From the NCBI RefSeq assembly GCF_051201015.1, contig NZ_JBPEHI010000001.1: a DNA stretch of 64,000 nucleotides; one strand, given 5' to 3'. The stretch's first letter is position 1, and the number at the start of each line of letters is the position of its first letter. Of the stretch, positions 7,839 to 16,992 are shown in pieces. The stretch comes from Petrimonas sulfuriphila. Lineage in GTDB: Bacteria; Bacteroidota; Bacteroidia; Bacteroidales; Dysgonomonadaceae. The translations under genes were made by a program, and so were the position numbers. The notes under the pieces are model-generated. The model was not told the DNA's origin, ran no database searches, and was given only the letters and a program-made list of their open reading frames with translations.

Positions 7839-9010
7839 TGAAACTATCTAAAATACCATTGTTGGGACGCGTTGTTATCGCCATTGTCTCGGGAATTATC
7901 CTCGGTCAGTTTGTACCGGTGTGGTTTGCACGAATCTTTGCCACGTTTAACGATTTATTCGGTAATTTCTTGTCGTTTATCATTCCGCTGATTATTCTCG
8001 GCTTAGTTGCTCCCGCTATTGGCGAGTTAGGGAAAGGAGCGGGGAGACTCTTGCTGATCACAACCGTTATTGCGTACATGTCTACTCTTTTTTCGGGTTT
8101 TTTTACCTTTTTTTCGTGTCAGGCTTTTTTTCCGAATATAATAACCGGCGCAATCGACACCGGATCGGTGCAGGGCATTGATGAAGGTGCCGTGAAAACG
8201 TTTTTCAGTATAGGGATGCCTCCTATTATGGATGTGATGTCAGCTTTGATTTTGTCGTTTTGCATAGGGATCGGACTCTCCCTCATCAAGGGTGATACGT
8301 TGCAGAAAGCTTTTTCTGATTTCCGCGATATTGTGACGATGATTATCCGTACGGTAATCATTCCGTTACTACCCATTTATATTTTTGGAATGTTTCTCTC
8401 CATCTCCATCACCGGACAGGTTTACTCCGTGATTATGCTTTTCCTGAAAGTGATTTCGGTGATTTTCGTGTTACATATCCTGCTGCTGGTTATCCAGTAT
8501 GTGGTAGCAGGCGCCATCTCGCGTCGTCATCCGCTGAAAGCGTTAAAGACGATGCTGCCTGCTTATATGACGGCATTGGGAACGGCTTCTTCAGCGGCAA
8601 CCATCCCTGTGACGCTGCAATGTGCCCTCAACAATAAGATCAATCCCAGTATTGCTTCTTTTGTAATTCCACTGTGTGCCACCATCCATCTGGCGGGGAG
8701 CGCCATGAAAATTGTTGGATTTTCGCTAGCTATTATGTATTTCTTCGGCATACCGGTCGATCCGGGCACTTTTATCGGGTTTATCTTTATGGTGGGGATT
8801 ACCATGATTGCAGCGCCGGGTGTTCCCGGCGGAGCCATTATGGCGGCCATCGGGATTATCCAGAGCATGTTAGGCTTTAACGAACAAATGATCGGATTGA
8901 TGATTACGGTTTATATTGCGGTGGACAGTTTCGGAACTGCCTGCAATGTTACAGGCGACGGAGCCATTGCGCTGATTATGGATAAATGGGCAGGAACTTC
9001 GCGGACTTAA
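7838..9010 (+). CDS. Dicarboxylate/amino acid:cation symporter
   Basis: A 390-residue inner-membrane secondary transporter of the sodium:dicarboxylate (DAACS, GltP/DctA) family. The protein is hydrophobic throughout. It shows the serine-rich re-entrant loop TALGTASSAATIPVT (about 248-262), the HLAGSAMK helix (about 288-295), and the PGVPGGAIMA and DSFGTACNVTGD segments that form the substrate and Na+ sites. It probably imports glutamate, aspartate or a dicarboxylate; the exact substrate cannot be read. The start at 7838 is chosen over 7751 because the first 29 residues of the longer reading are not family-like and lie upstream of the promoter. It ends four bases inside the convergent XRE gene. 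Confidence 0.9.
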   Translation: MKLSKIPLLGRVVIAIVSGIILGQFVPVWFARIFATFNDLFGNFLSFIIPLIILGLVAPAIGELGKGAGRLLLITTVIAYMSTLFSGFFTFFSCQAFFPNIITGAIDTGSVQGIDEGAVKTFFSIGMPPIMDVMSALILSFCIGIGLSLIKGDTLQKAFSDFRDIVTMIIRTVIIPLLPIYIFGMFLSISITGQVYSVIMLFLKVISVIFVLHILLLVIQYVVAGAISRRHPLKALKTMLPAYMTALGTASSAATIPVTLQCALNNKINPSIASFVIPLCATIHLAGSAMKIVGFSLAIMYFFGIPVDPGTFIGFIFMVGITMIAAPGVPGGAIMAAIGIIQSMLGFNEQMIGLMITVYIAVDSFGTACNVTGDGAIALIMDKWAGTSRT

Positions 9011-9378
9011 AACGGATTGTCCGCTCTTGTCCCGGTGCCTTTGCGGAGTTTTTCTATCTCTAAGCGGAGAACCCTGTTCTCTTCCAGCATCTCCAGGTAT
9101 TTGTTTTTATACTTTACGGAGTTTTCTTCCAAGGTGTCGGTTGTTTGTTCGACAGCGGCTGGCTGAACCGGAGTGCTTGTCATCTTCCCTTTCCCCGTGA
9201 TAAGCCAATCAAGGTTTAGGTCCGGAAAAGCTTCCACGATATTGGACAGTTTGTCCGCACCAATCGAAGTTTTTACCTTACTGATATATCCCCGCGAAAA
9301 ACCAACCCGCTCTTCAAATTTAGTTTGTCCCAGTCCTTTTGATTTTATGAATAATTTTAACCTGTCTATGAATTCCAT
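9007..9378 (-). CDS. XRE/CI-like helix-turn-helix regulator
   Basis: A 123-residue protein. The N-terminal HTH (about 4-60: FIKSKGLGQTKFEERVGFSRGYISKV) is followed by the Bacteroidetes repressor signature NLDWLITGKGKM (about 53-64). A linker and a short coiled coil near 85-112 (KYLEMLEENRVLRLEIEKLR) probably dimerise it. No peptidase (LexA-like) domain is present. It diverges from two very small genes across a region of inverted repeats (9417-9439), so local and autogenous repression is likely. Similar proteins occur in prophages and as chromosomal orphans; no other phage genes are near. Confidence 0.8.
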   Translation of the reverse strand: MEFIDRLKLFIKSKGLGQTKFEERVGFSRGYISKVKTSIGADKLSNIVEAFPDLNLDWLITGKGKMTSTPVQPAAVEQTTDTLEENSVKYKNKYLEMLEENRVLRLEIEKLRKGTGTRADNPF

Positions 9379-9416
9379 ATTTTGTATTGTTTCTCAGGTA
9401 ATTATCAATTTTATTA

Positions 9417-9439
9417 TTTAGAGTAAATCTAAATTACTC
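9417..9439. promoter_or_regulatory. Overlapping inverted repeats, candidate XRE operator
   Basis: Two interleaved palindromes are present: TTTAGA-gtaaa-TCTAAA (9417-9433) and GAGTAA-atctaaa-TTACTC (9421-9439). They lie between the XRE gene start (9378) and the promoter of the divergent small genes (9481), where an autoregulatory repressor would bind. Confidence 0.45.
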
Positions 9440-9457
9440 CATAAACACGAATATTGC

Positions 9458-9488
9458 TTGTAATCACTGAATATATACAGTATATTTG
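9458..9488 (+). promoter_or_regulatory. Promoter of the two small genes (TTG-N20-TATATTTG)
   Basis: A TTG at 9458-9460 is followed after 20 bases by TATATTTG at 9481-9488. The spacing and both boxes fit the Bacteroides sigma-ABfr promoter. It lies 54 bases before the ATG at 9543. Confidence 0.6.
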
Positions 9489-9542
9489 CATTGTTAATTA
9501 ATGTTTAATGCGTTGCAACAAAATTAGACATTTCACAAAGAT

Positions 9543-9764
9543 ATGAATAATCAGGCAAATACCATAAAACCGGTTACTAAAATATCGATACCCGATACTC
9601 TATTAAGTTTAAAGGTAGGTGAAACTGTGATGATATCTGCGAGAACGATTAATTCCAGTTCTGTCAGGGCTGCCGCATCCCGTTTAAAGAAAATAAAGAA
9701 AGCACAGTTTATTGTAACCGAACAAGGTTTGATAAATGAAATTAAAGTAACCAGATTAAAATAA
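9543..9764 (+). CDS. Small basic protein of unknown function (73 aa)
   Basis: A 73-residue Lys/Arg-rich protein (MNNQANTIKPVTKISIPDTL...). It may form a small alpha/beta fold: strands around SIPDTLLSLKVGETVMIS, a helix SVRAAASRLKKIKK and a final strand. I do not recognise the family. The composition and the SxRAAAxRLKK helix would suit nucleic-acid binding, as in small phage or plasmid proteins, but that is only a suggestion. It has a good promoter and is divergent from the XRE gene. Its stop overlaps the next small start as TAATG. Confidence 0.6.
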   Translation: MNNQANTIKPVTKISIPDTLLSLKVGETVMISARTINSSSVRAAASRLKKIKKAQFIVTEQGLINEIKVTRLK

Positions 9765-9898
9765 TGAATATGAGTAAGTTCAATGTTTTTATTGTCTTTT
9801 TCGTTCTTTGTTCATTATCTATTTATTATTGTTTTGTGGCCGGTAAACATGTCCTTTCAAGGGTTGAAAGTTATTCTGTAAAATTGAAATTATGTTAG
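9764..9898 (+). CDS. Putative 44-residue single-span membrane peptide
   Basis: The frame opens with ATG at 9764, sharing the A of the preceding TAA (TAATG), and closes with TAG at 9896-9898. The product starts MNMSKFNVFIVFFVLCSLSI. It has one hydrophobic helix (about residues 6-26) and then a basic tail ending SVKLKLC. Stop-start overlap, a hydrophobic helix of TM length and a charged tail are what a real small membrane protein would show. No homologue comes to mind. The 250 bases after it, up to the SusC gene, show no further coding signal. Confidence 0.45.
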   Translation: MNMSKFNVFIVFFVLCSLSIYYCFVAGKHVLSRVESYSVKLKLC

Positions 9899-10150
9899 CA
9901 ATATTTTATTAAAGCTAAATTTCACTTTATGTTAAATTGTTTCCTGTTCAAAAAACATTTTGGTTAGAAATCAGTGGTTATTGTAAATGTTAGCTGAGGC
10001 TTCCGGAGTATGCTTATTATTAAATGTTGGTTGTGCCTGAACACTTTTCCACTGTTCATCCGAAAATGAAATATGTAGCGGCTCGTGCTTTGTCCGCACA
10101 TTTGTGTAATTTATTAATTCTCTAAAACTAATCTAAGCAAAAATGAAGGT

Positions 10151-13100
10151 ATGAAAAAACAAAATTCAGCCATGAAGTATGGAATCATGCTCGTCTTTTG
10201 GTGGATTTGTTCCGTGGGATTGTATGCGCAACTGCGTGTGCAGGGTACGGTAACCGATCTGGATGGGACCCCCATGATTGGTGTGAACGTGATTGAAAAA
10301 GGAACCCTGAACGGTTCAGTTACCGATCTCAACGGCAACTATACGCTGACGGTTGCTTCTGCAGAGTCGGTGTTGCACTTCTCCTATGTGGGGTATGTTG
10401 CTGAAGATGTAACGGTAGGTGACAACCGGCAGATTAACCTGGTAATGAGGGAAGAAGCCGAAAGCCTGGATGAGATTGTAGTGGTTGGCTATGGCACCCA
10501 GGTCAGGAAGGATATTACAGGTTCAGTAGCAGTGGTAAATACTGAGCAACTGCTCGCCTCTACAGGATCGTCTGCTACGCAACAACTACAGGGTAAGACG
10601 CCCGGTGTTTACATCGGACAAACTGGCTCGCCCGGATCCGCTACTATGGTGCGTATCAGAGGTGTAAACACGATTAACGACAACGGTCCCCTGTATGTAA
10701 TTGATGGGGTCTCAACACGCAACCAGAACCTGAGCAGCCTTAACCCGAACGATATCGAGAGCATGCAGGTGCTTAAGGATGCCTCTTCAGCAGCCATATA
10801 CGGAGCACAGGCGGCCAACGGAGTGATTTTGATTACTACTAAGCAGGGAACCGGATCGGGTCAGCCAAAGATCTCTTATGATGCTTATTTCGGATTACAA
10901 AAGACCGGCAAACGGTATGATCTGCTCAACGCTGCTGACCGTCTGGCAGTGGAGTGGGAGTCGCAACAGAACTCATTCTCCTTGCGCGGTGTGGAAGGGA
11001 TTCCCGAACATGCACAGTTCGGTAAGGCAGTCAACCCCGTCATTCCGAACTACCTGACTACTACCGGTGCAGGGGGGCGTCAGGATATCAGCTTAGACGA
11101 CTATTCCTTCCCCAACAACCAGATTGTGCCTTACTCCGATACCGATTGGTGGGATGCCATCGATCGCGTGGCACCGATGCAGAACCATCAGCTGACCCTC
11201 ACCGGCGGCGGTGCCAAGGGGCGCTACCTGATGGGTTTGAACTACTTCAACCAGCTGGGTACGGTGGAGTACTCCTACTACAATCGCTACCAGACCCGTA
11301 TGAATACCTCGTTCGACGTCCGTTCATGGTTGCGCCTGGGTGAGAACCTGCAGTACACCTGGACCAAGGATGTAGGACTGCATAACAACACCTCGGAAGC
11401 CAATCCCTACTCGTGGACTTACCGTTCCTCACCCTGGGTGCCTGTAAAGGATACCTTTGGCAACTGGGGCGGCTCTAAGATCGCCGGTACTGGTAACTGG
11501 GTGAACGTGGTGGCACAGGAGGAACGCAACAAGGACAACTACTGGTCCAATACACGCATCTTTGGTAATATATGGGCAGAGGTGGACCTGATAAAGGAGC
11601 TGACTTACCGTACTAGCTTCGGATTAGATTATACCAATGCCTACAGCTACTACATTAGCAAGAAAAATCCGGAGTTTTCAGAGAGCCCTGGCACCAACCA
11701 TTTTCAGGAGGCATCCTCCTTCAACTTCCGATGGGTATGGACCAACACCCTCACCTATGACAAGGTGTTTGACGAAGTACATGCAGTGAATCTGATTGTG
11801 GGAACGGAAGCGATCCGCGATGGACTGGGAAGGGGCATGGAAGCCCGCAGGTATCACTACCTGATGGAAGATAACACCAACACCTGGGTGCTGGCGATGG
11901 GTGCCAACGACAACCAGCGAACCAACAACTCATGGTACAACGGTGAGTTTGCTCTTTTTGGCATCTTTGGACGTGCTGACTATACCTATGTCCATAAGTA
12001 TCTCTTCACGGGTATTGTACGGCGCGACGGCGTGTCCCGTTTTGCGAAAAAACACCGTTACGGGGTATTTCCATCAGCATCTGTAGGATGGCGCCTCTCG
12101 GAAGAAAATTTTATGGAAAACACCCGTGGGTGGCTCGATGACCTGAAAATTCGAGTGGGATATGGTCATACCGGTAATGCGGAGATACCTCGTGCCACCA
12201 ATTTTGCGATGCTCTTCGGTACAGCACCCGACCGTACCAATTATGACCTGGGAGGTACCAATACAGGTTCGGAGCTGGGTTACCGGCTGACTACCTACGG
12301 AAACGAGGAGACTCGCTGGGAGGCTACCAAGATGACAAATGTTGGTGTAGATATCACTTTCGGTGGTAACCGCTTCAACAGTACCCTCGAGTTCTACAAC
12401 AAAGTGACTTCCGACATGCTGATCAGCGCTGCTTACTCAGCGCTGGCCAACGATGAGGTGGGTCGTCCCTATATCAACTACGGTGATATGCGCAACAGGG
12501 GTTTCGACTTCTCATTCAATTACCGAGACAAGGCGGGTAACCTGGAGTGGGATTTGGGACTAAATCTGTCAACCTATCAAAATGAGGTGCTGGGACTTTC
12601 CACAGCAGAAGATTACGCTTTATGGGGAAACGGTTACCGACTCTCTACTAGTGTGACCCGCACGACGAAAGGACGTCCCATCTCCGATTTCTTTGGATAC
12701 AATATTGTGGGCTTCTATGAAGATGAACAGGATGTGCTCAGTTCACCCATACCTTACGGTACGACTGCTGACGTGATCGCGGAGAACCCGGGTTCGTATG
12801 TGGGTAAGTTCAAGTTTGAAGATGTGAGTGGCCCGGACGGTAAACCCGACGGGGTGATCAACTCCTTCGACCGCAAGGTGATCGGCAGCCCGCATCCTGA
12901 CCTGATGGCCGGATTTAATGCTACACTGAAATACAGGAATTTCGACTTTACTATGTTTTGGTACTCTACCATTGGAAATGATCTGTTTAACAATACCAAG
13001 TACTTTACCGATTTCCCGCTCTTCGGCGGTAACCGTTCCACACGTTTCAGGGATCTATCCTGGAAAAAGGGAGCTGACAATTCGAAAGCAACACTGCCGA

Positions 13101-13420
13101 TTCTGGACTCGAAAGACAACTGGGGTGGTGCCGTTGCATCTTCTTACTACGTAGAAGATGGGTCATTCTTGAAATTGAAAAATTTAGTGATAGGATACAG
13201 CATACCTAAGCATATCCTGGAAAAAGTTACTATCTCAAACCTGAGGCTCTACCTGCAGGCTGAGAATATCCTGACCCTGACCAAGTATTCGGGTCTTGAT
13301 CCTGAGATTACCAACATGGAGACGGGAGCCAGTAGCGGCGCCGACCTGAGAAGAGGTCTCGATGCCGGTGGATGGCCCACCACCATGCGGTTCCTATTCG
13401 GTGTCAACTTTGAATTTTAA
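10151..13420 (+). CDS. SusC/RagA-type TonB-dependent outer-membrane receptor
   Basis: 1089 residues. A signal peptide (about 1-26, ending GLYAQ) precedes a carboxypeptidase-regulatory-like domain (about 28-105; VTDLDGTPMIGVNV...FSYVGY). The TonB-box region EIVVVGYGTQ, a plug domain (about 115-240; GKTPGVYIGQ, YVIDGV, LKDASSAAIYG) and a 22-strand-type barrel ending in Phe follow. It works with the SusD partner 21 bases downstream to bind and import an oligomer across the outer membrane. No hydrolases, sulfatases or regulators are adjacent, so the ligand (glycan or peptide) cannot be inferred. Base composition is more GC-rich than its flanks by eye. Confidence 0.93.
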   Translation: MKKQNSAMKYGIMLVFWWICSVGLYAQLRVQGTVTDLDGTPMIGVNVIEKGTLNGSVTDLNGNYTLTVASAESVLHFSYVGYVAEDVTVGDNRQINLVMREEAESLDEIVVVGYGTQVRKDITGSVAVVNTEQLLASTGSSATQQLQGKTPGVYIGQTGSPGSATMVRIRGVNTINDNGPLYVIDGVSTRNQNLSSLNPNDIESMQVLKDASSAAIYGAQAANGVILITTKQGTGSGQPKISYDAYFGLQKTGKRYDLLNAADRLAVEWESQQNSFSLRGVEGIPEHAQFGKAVNPVIPNYLTTTGAGGRQDISLDDYSFPNNQIVPYSDTDWWDAIDRVAPMQNHQLTLTGGGAKGRYLMGLNYFNQLGTVEYSYYNRYQTRMNTSFDVRSWLRLGENLQYTWTKDVGLHNNTSEANPYSWTYRSSPWVPVKDTFGNWGGSKIAGTGNWVNVVAQEERNKDNYWSNTRIFGNIWAEVDLIKELTYRTSFGLDYTNAYSYYISKKNPEFSESPGTNHFQEASSFNFRWVWTNTLTYDKVFDEVHAVNLIVGTEAIRDGLGRGMEARRYHYLMEDNTNTWVLAMGANDNQRTNNSWYNGEFALFGIFGRADYTYVHKYLFTGIVRRDGVSRFAKKHRYGVFPSASVGWRLSEENFMENTRGWLDDLKIRVGYGHTGNAEIPRATNFAMLFGTAPDRTNYDLGGTNTGSELGYRLTTYGNEETRWEATKMTNVGVDITFGGNRFNSTLEFYNKVTSDMLISAAYSALANDEVGRPYINYGDMRNRGFDFSFNYRDKAGNLEWDLGLNLSTYQNEVLGLSTAEDYALWGNGYRLSTSVTRTTKGRPISDFFGYNIVGFYEDEQDVLSSPIPYGTTADVIAENPGSYVGKFKFEDVSGPDGKPDGVINSFDRKVIGSPHPDLMAGFNATLKYRNFDFTMFWYSTIGNDLFNNTKYFTDFPLFGGNRSTRFRDLSWKKGADNSKATLPILDSKDNWGGAVASSYYVEDGSFLKLKNLVIGYSIPKHILEKVTISNLRLYLQAENILTLTKYSGLDPEITNMETGASSGADLRRGLDAGGWPTTMRFLFGVNFEF

Positions 13421-13441
13421 CCCCTCTAAAATGACAATGCA

Positions 13442-15184
13442 ATGAAACGCATACATATTTTATTCCTTATACTTTCTATGGGGGCTCTCTTAAGCTCCTG
13501 CGGCGAGGATTTCCTTTACAAGGCTCCTCAGGGCAGTATCGATCAGGATGCACTGACCAACCAGACCGGTATCGACCTGCTCACCACCACAGCGTATGCC
13601 AATCTGACAGAGAATGGTTGGGGAGCCTCTCCCTCTAACTGGACTTTCGGTAGCATGTACGGCGGTGATGCCAACAAGGGGTCCGACGCCAACGATCAGT
13701 CGGTACTCAACGAGATGGAGACCTACAGCACACTGCCTACCAACAGTTATATCTCTGAGAAATACAACTGGGTGTACAAGGGTGCCAAAAGGGTGAACAT
13801 TGCACTGCAGACTATGGAACACGTAGAGGACATGGATGCAGCTATCCAGAAGAAACGTAATGGTGAACTCCATTTCCTCCGTGCCCTCTTCTATTTTGAA
13901 GGGATCCGTGTATTTGGACCTTACTTGCCGTGGGTGGATGAGACCAATACCGATAACGACCCGAAGGTGCACAATGACATGGATATCTATCCCAAGGTGT
14001 TGGCCGACCTGGATATTGCCATCAGCGACCTGCCCGACACACAGGATACTCCGGGGCGTGCAAACGTATGGGCAGCCAAGGCGTTAAAAGCCAAGGTGCT
14101 GATGCAAAAGGGTGACCTGACAGCTGCTAAGCCCATTCTGAAAGATGTGGTGGATAACGGAAAGACATCAAATGGTTTGAAGTATGACCTGGAAGAAGAT
14201 ATGAGTGCTAACTTCGACACCTACCGTGAAAACGGTAAGGAGTCGATCTTCGCTATCCAGTTTTCGGCTGAGCGTGATAATGGCAATACAGGCATGTCGA
14301 TCGCCTACCCGCACGGTGGTGCCGGTGCTCCCGGAGGATGCTGTGGCTTCTTCCAACCCTCGCAGGAGCTGGCCAACTCTTACAAGGTGGGTCCTGATGG
14401 TTTGCCGCTGCTGGACAACTCCTACCGCAACGCTCCCTACACGTCGGAACGTGCAACTAGTGGTGAATACATCGCCGTCAGCAATAAGACGATCCCCGTT
14501 GATCCACGTATTGACCTGGCCATCGGCCGTTTTGGTGTACCTTACAAGGATTGGGGTGTGCCTCAGAACAACTGGGTGCGCGACGTAGCCAATGGTGGTA
14601 TCTACCTGCCCAAGAAGCATGTCTACACCAAAGTTGAATTGGATGCCGGCCTAGCAGATGGTGGTCTCAGTGCCGGCTGGGCTCCCGGGTCGGCCATGAA
14701 CCTGCAATACCTTAGCTTTCGTGATATCCTGCTGCTCTATGCTGAGTGTCTTGCCAACGATGGTGAGTTGGCGGCTGCCATGGGTGTGGTGAACCGTGTT
14801 CGCACGCGTGCCGGACAGAAGGTTAATTTCGTCATGCTCAACGGTGAACCGGCCGCCAACTATCAGATCGCCAACTATCCATCCACCCATGCTGCCTTTA
14901 CCAACAAGGAGGTCTGCATTGATGCGGTACGGATGGAGCGCAAGCTGGAGCTGGCCATGGAAGGACAGCGCTGGTTCGACCTGGCTCGCTGGGGCGGTAA
15001 CTATATGAGCAGCAGGCTGGCTGAATATATACAGTTTGAGAGTCAGTTTCTTGCCAAGTTTGCAGGAGCACCGGTGCTCAACCCTGCCCGTACCATGTTC
15101 CCGCTGCCGGAAGGACAAATCCAGACCATGGGTGTTGATGAAGAGGGAAATCCTTATTTGGTTCAGCCGGAACCTTGGAGATAA
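13442..15184 (+). CDS. SusD/RagB-type surface lipoprotein
   Basis: A 580-residue lipoprotein. Its signal peptide ends in a lipobox (LLSSC, Cys ~20) followed by GED, acidic residues that may favour surface display. SusD-like features are DFLYKAPQGSIDQ at the N-terminus, the ELHFLRALFYFEGIRVFGPYLPW tetratricopeptide helix near 140, and the C-terminal MERKLELAMEGQRWFDLARWG motif (about 500-520). It caps the adjacent SusC barrel and binds the substrate. The two genes are 21 bases apart. Confidence 0.93.
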   Translation: MKRIHILFLILSMGALLSSCGEDFLYKAPQGSIDQDALTNQTGIDLLTTTAYANLTENGWGASPSNWTFGSMYGGDANKGSDANDQSVLNEMETYSTLPTNSYISEKYNWVYKGAKRVNIALQTMEHVEDMDAAIQKKRNGELHFLRALFYFEGIRVFGPYLPWVDETNTDNDPKVHNDMDIYPKVLADLDIAISDLPDTQDTPGRANVWAAKALKAKVLMQKGDLTAAKPILKDVVDNGKTSNGLKYDLEEDMSANFDTYRENGKESIFAIQFSAERDNGNTGMSIAYPHGGAGAPGGCCGFFQPSQELANSYKVGPDGLPLLDNSYRNAPYTSERATSGEYIAVSNKTIPVDPRIDLAIGRFGVPYKDWGVPQNNWVRDVANGGIYLPKKHVYTKVELDAGLADGGLSAGWAPGSAMNLQYLSFRDILLLYAECLANDGELAAAMGVVNRVRTRAGQKVNFVMLNGEPAANYQIANYPSTHAAFTNKEVCIDAVRMERKLELAMEGQRWFDLARWGGNYMSSRLAEYIQFESQFLAKFAGAPVLNPARTMFPLPEGQIQTMGVDEEGNPYLVQPEPWR

Positions 15185-15211
15185 TTAATAGTCTGGGAGA
15201 TCAGAAGCAAT

Positions 15212-15706
15212 ATGATACAATACAGAGAATCAACTGTGGTGATTTTACTACTGCTTTTCACTGCATGTACCATGAGCCCTCGTGGACAGCAGTTCACCTA
15301 TACCTTCAGTATGGAAAGCATTAATAATTTTCGTGTTACGCTGCAGCTTAATCCTGATTCATCGTGGATGGTGGCACGTTACAACTATTTCTTTGACCGC
15401 TTTGGAGGTTCTTCTTCTGTATTAGAGCGTGATGGAAAACTCACTGACCAGGAGCATGCTGCTTTTGTGAAACTTCTGAAGAAGAGTGGAATAGAATTTA
15501 TGAAAGAGTCGTATGGTTTCGACAGTGAAGAAAATATTGGATGCTCGGTCATTTACATGCTGTCGCTAACACCAGAGGGAGGTAAGACGCGCTATATCAA
15601 CATCCGGGAAAATGCAGAGGATAGATTTTCAGATGCGTTCAGAGAGATGATCCTGTATTCAAGTTTGTTTCTAAATAATAAACTAGAAACTGATTCTGCT
15701 TACTAA
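15212..15706 (+). CDS. Small putative lipoprotein, unknown function
   Basis: 164 residues. The N-terminal hydrophobic stretch VVILLLLFTAC ends in a Cys at about residue 19 and fits a lipoprotein signal, although Phe at -3 is less usual. The rest is a soluble domain with alternating strands (FTYTFSMESINNFRVTLQLNPDSSWMV). A segment in the middle, LERDGKLTDQEHAAFVKLL, looks like a helix-loop-helix. I do not recognise a family. It follows the SusD gene by 27 bases and precedes a strong terminator, so it belongs to the SusC/D transcript and may be an accessory cell-surface protein of this uptake system. Confidence 0.65.
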   Translation: MIQYRESTVVILLLLFTACTMSPRGQQFTYTFSMESINNFRVTLQLNPDSSWMVARYNYFFDRFGGSSSVLERDGKLTDQEHAAFVKLLKKSGIEFMKESYGFDSEENIGCSVIYMLSLTPEGGKTRYINIRENAEDRFSDAFREMILYSSLFLNNKLETDSAY

Positions 15707-15780
15707 AAAAAACCTCTTCGTGGGCATGACTAGTCTTAAAGAACCGTTACCGGTTTATAAGACAAAAATAGTTTATTATT

Positions 15781-15817
15781 CGGCAGGACGGTCGACCTTC
15801 CTGCCGGATTTTTTTTA
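15781..15817 (+). terminator. Intrinsic terminator after the SusC/SusD/lipoprotein operon
   Basis: A stem of at least 8 bp (CGGCAGGA 15781-15788 with TCCTGCCG 15799-15806) has a 10-base loop containing GGTCGACC and is followed by eight T (15809-15816). Confidence 0.85.
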
Positions 15818-16089
15818 TGGCGTTCTTATTTTATGTAACGCTATCTCAGGAAGAGATAGTTCGTGACCACCTTTCCAGCGGATACAATAAAATTTGCCGC
15901 TGAAACTTGGATATCTCAAAAGATTCCATTAATTTGCACTTTCGTTGCGATGTAATCTGCTACTCAGGATTTTCTGGCCTGTGTGGTCCCATTGAGCCTG
16001 CTCCTGCAGGATTGAGGTTTACCTGTGTCCAAGACAGGTATTTACGCCTGTCAGAGGTGAGAAATTGAAAAAACCTTGCTTAAAAAACA
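15818..16089 (+). other. Gap upstream of the YLATT-like/protease operon, with a hairpin
   Basis: No gene is seen. A weak -7-like TTAATTTGCAC lies near 15929-15939. A hairpin (GACAGG 16033-16038 with CCTGTC 16047-16052) and the 10-bp palindrome TCCTGCAGGA upstream of it lie in what would be the 5' leader of the gene at 16090. Confidence 0.4.
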
Positions 16090-16917
16090 ATGAAAAAAAA
16101 TGAACGCGCACCCAGCGTGTACCGGCTTGCTCACCTGTGGCCCCTCGCAGTCATCATTATCGGAATAGGGGCATGCGCTGCCGGTGCGGCCGTTTCTCAA
16201 CCTTACTGGGATTTCTTCGGATTGCTTCTTATCCTCTCTCTGGCAGCGTTGCTTGGCGGAGCCCTGTTTGGTTTTCTTTTTGGAGTGCCGCGATTGAACC
16301 GGAACTATGATCCGCGGGAAGATTATGGACGTACCACAAAGTACATGCCCAATACAAATCTCGAGGAGGTGTCGGACTGGCTGACAAAAATTATTATCGG
16401 GGTTACGCTGACACAACTGACAAAGATTCCCGGTTACCTGCAGGACATGGCGGACTATATTGTTGCAAACAGCAACTGCAGCACCCTGGATTGTAACTTT
16501 GCCGGGCCGGTGATTATCTCGCTCTTTATCTATTTCTTTATAGCCGGTTTTATATCCGGTTACTACTACACCCGGATATTCCTGCCTAACCTGTTTTCCG
16601 TTATGGAGGAAAATAGCATCCTTAAAGCCGAGACTGCCATCTGGAGAGAAGGTGGCAAAAAAATGTTCTCCCTGGCCGGTGAGCCGGAGGTCTCCCATAA
16701 GATTGAGTACTTCACCGACAAGGAGAGAGAGATGCTGCAAAAGATTAAAGTGCAAAATAACGTGTTTGCCGACATTCATAAGCTGAGCCATCAGGAATAT
16801 GCTGTCCTGAACGTGTTGATTGCAAAGGGAATAGTTGAGATCTCTCCCGGTAACCTTTCAACAGGGAAGGAAACGTTGCACATCACTGACGAAGAGGTAT
16901 TGCAATCGCTGCAATAA
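16090..16917 (+). CDS. Three-TM membrane protein, YLATT-like (YEATS-associated)
   Basis: 275 residues. There are three predicted TM helices (about 14-35, 41-68 and 138-162), with GFLFGVPRLNRNY after TM2. A conserved-looking cytoplasmic segment, NTNLEEVSDWLTKIIIGVTL, lies at about 94-113. The C-terminal soluble part has a coil (about 180-215) and a small winged-helix-like end. I recall the FLFGxPR ... NTNLEExSDWLTKIxxG pattern from the Pfam family YLATT (YEATS-like-associating three TM), described in predicted prokaryotic conflict/signalling systems; this is memory, not a search. No pYEATS domain is fused here. A subtilisin-like protease follows 75 bases downstream on the same strand. Confidence 0.65.
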   Translation: MKKNERAPSVYRLAHLWPLAVIIIGIGACAAGAAVSQPYWDFFGLLLILSLAALLGGALFGFLFGVPRLNRNYDPREDYGRTTKYMPNTNLEEVSDWLTKIIIGVTLTQLTKIPGYLQDMADYIVANSNCSTLDCNFAGPVIISLFIYFFIAGFISGYYYTRIFLPNLFSVMEENSILKAETAIWREGGKKMFSLAGEPEVSHKIEYFTDKEREMLQKIKVQNNVFADIHKLSHQEYAVLNVLIAKGIVEISPGNLSTGKETLHITDEEVLQSLQ

Positions 16918-16992
16918 ATAGAGACCGGGGATCGAAAGCCAGATGGCGCGAGCCCTAAACAAATTGTACAAAACCACTTAAATTAAAAAGCA

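Noticed and set aside
9007..9378. Prophage boundary suggested by the CI-like regulator
   Set aside because: No integrase, structural or lysis genes are nearby, and the flanks are a transporter gene and a SusC gene.
14168..15118. Long minus-strand frames inside the SusD gene (14168-14620 and 14651-15118)
   Set aside because: These are antisense shadows caused by GC-rich codon use; the SusD protein is full length on the other strand.
16051..16791. 246-codon open frame on the minus strand
   Set aside because: It is the shadow of the YLATT-like gene. The plus-strand product has clear TM helices and motifs; the minus product has none and no promoter.
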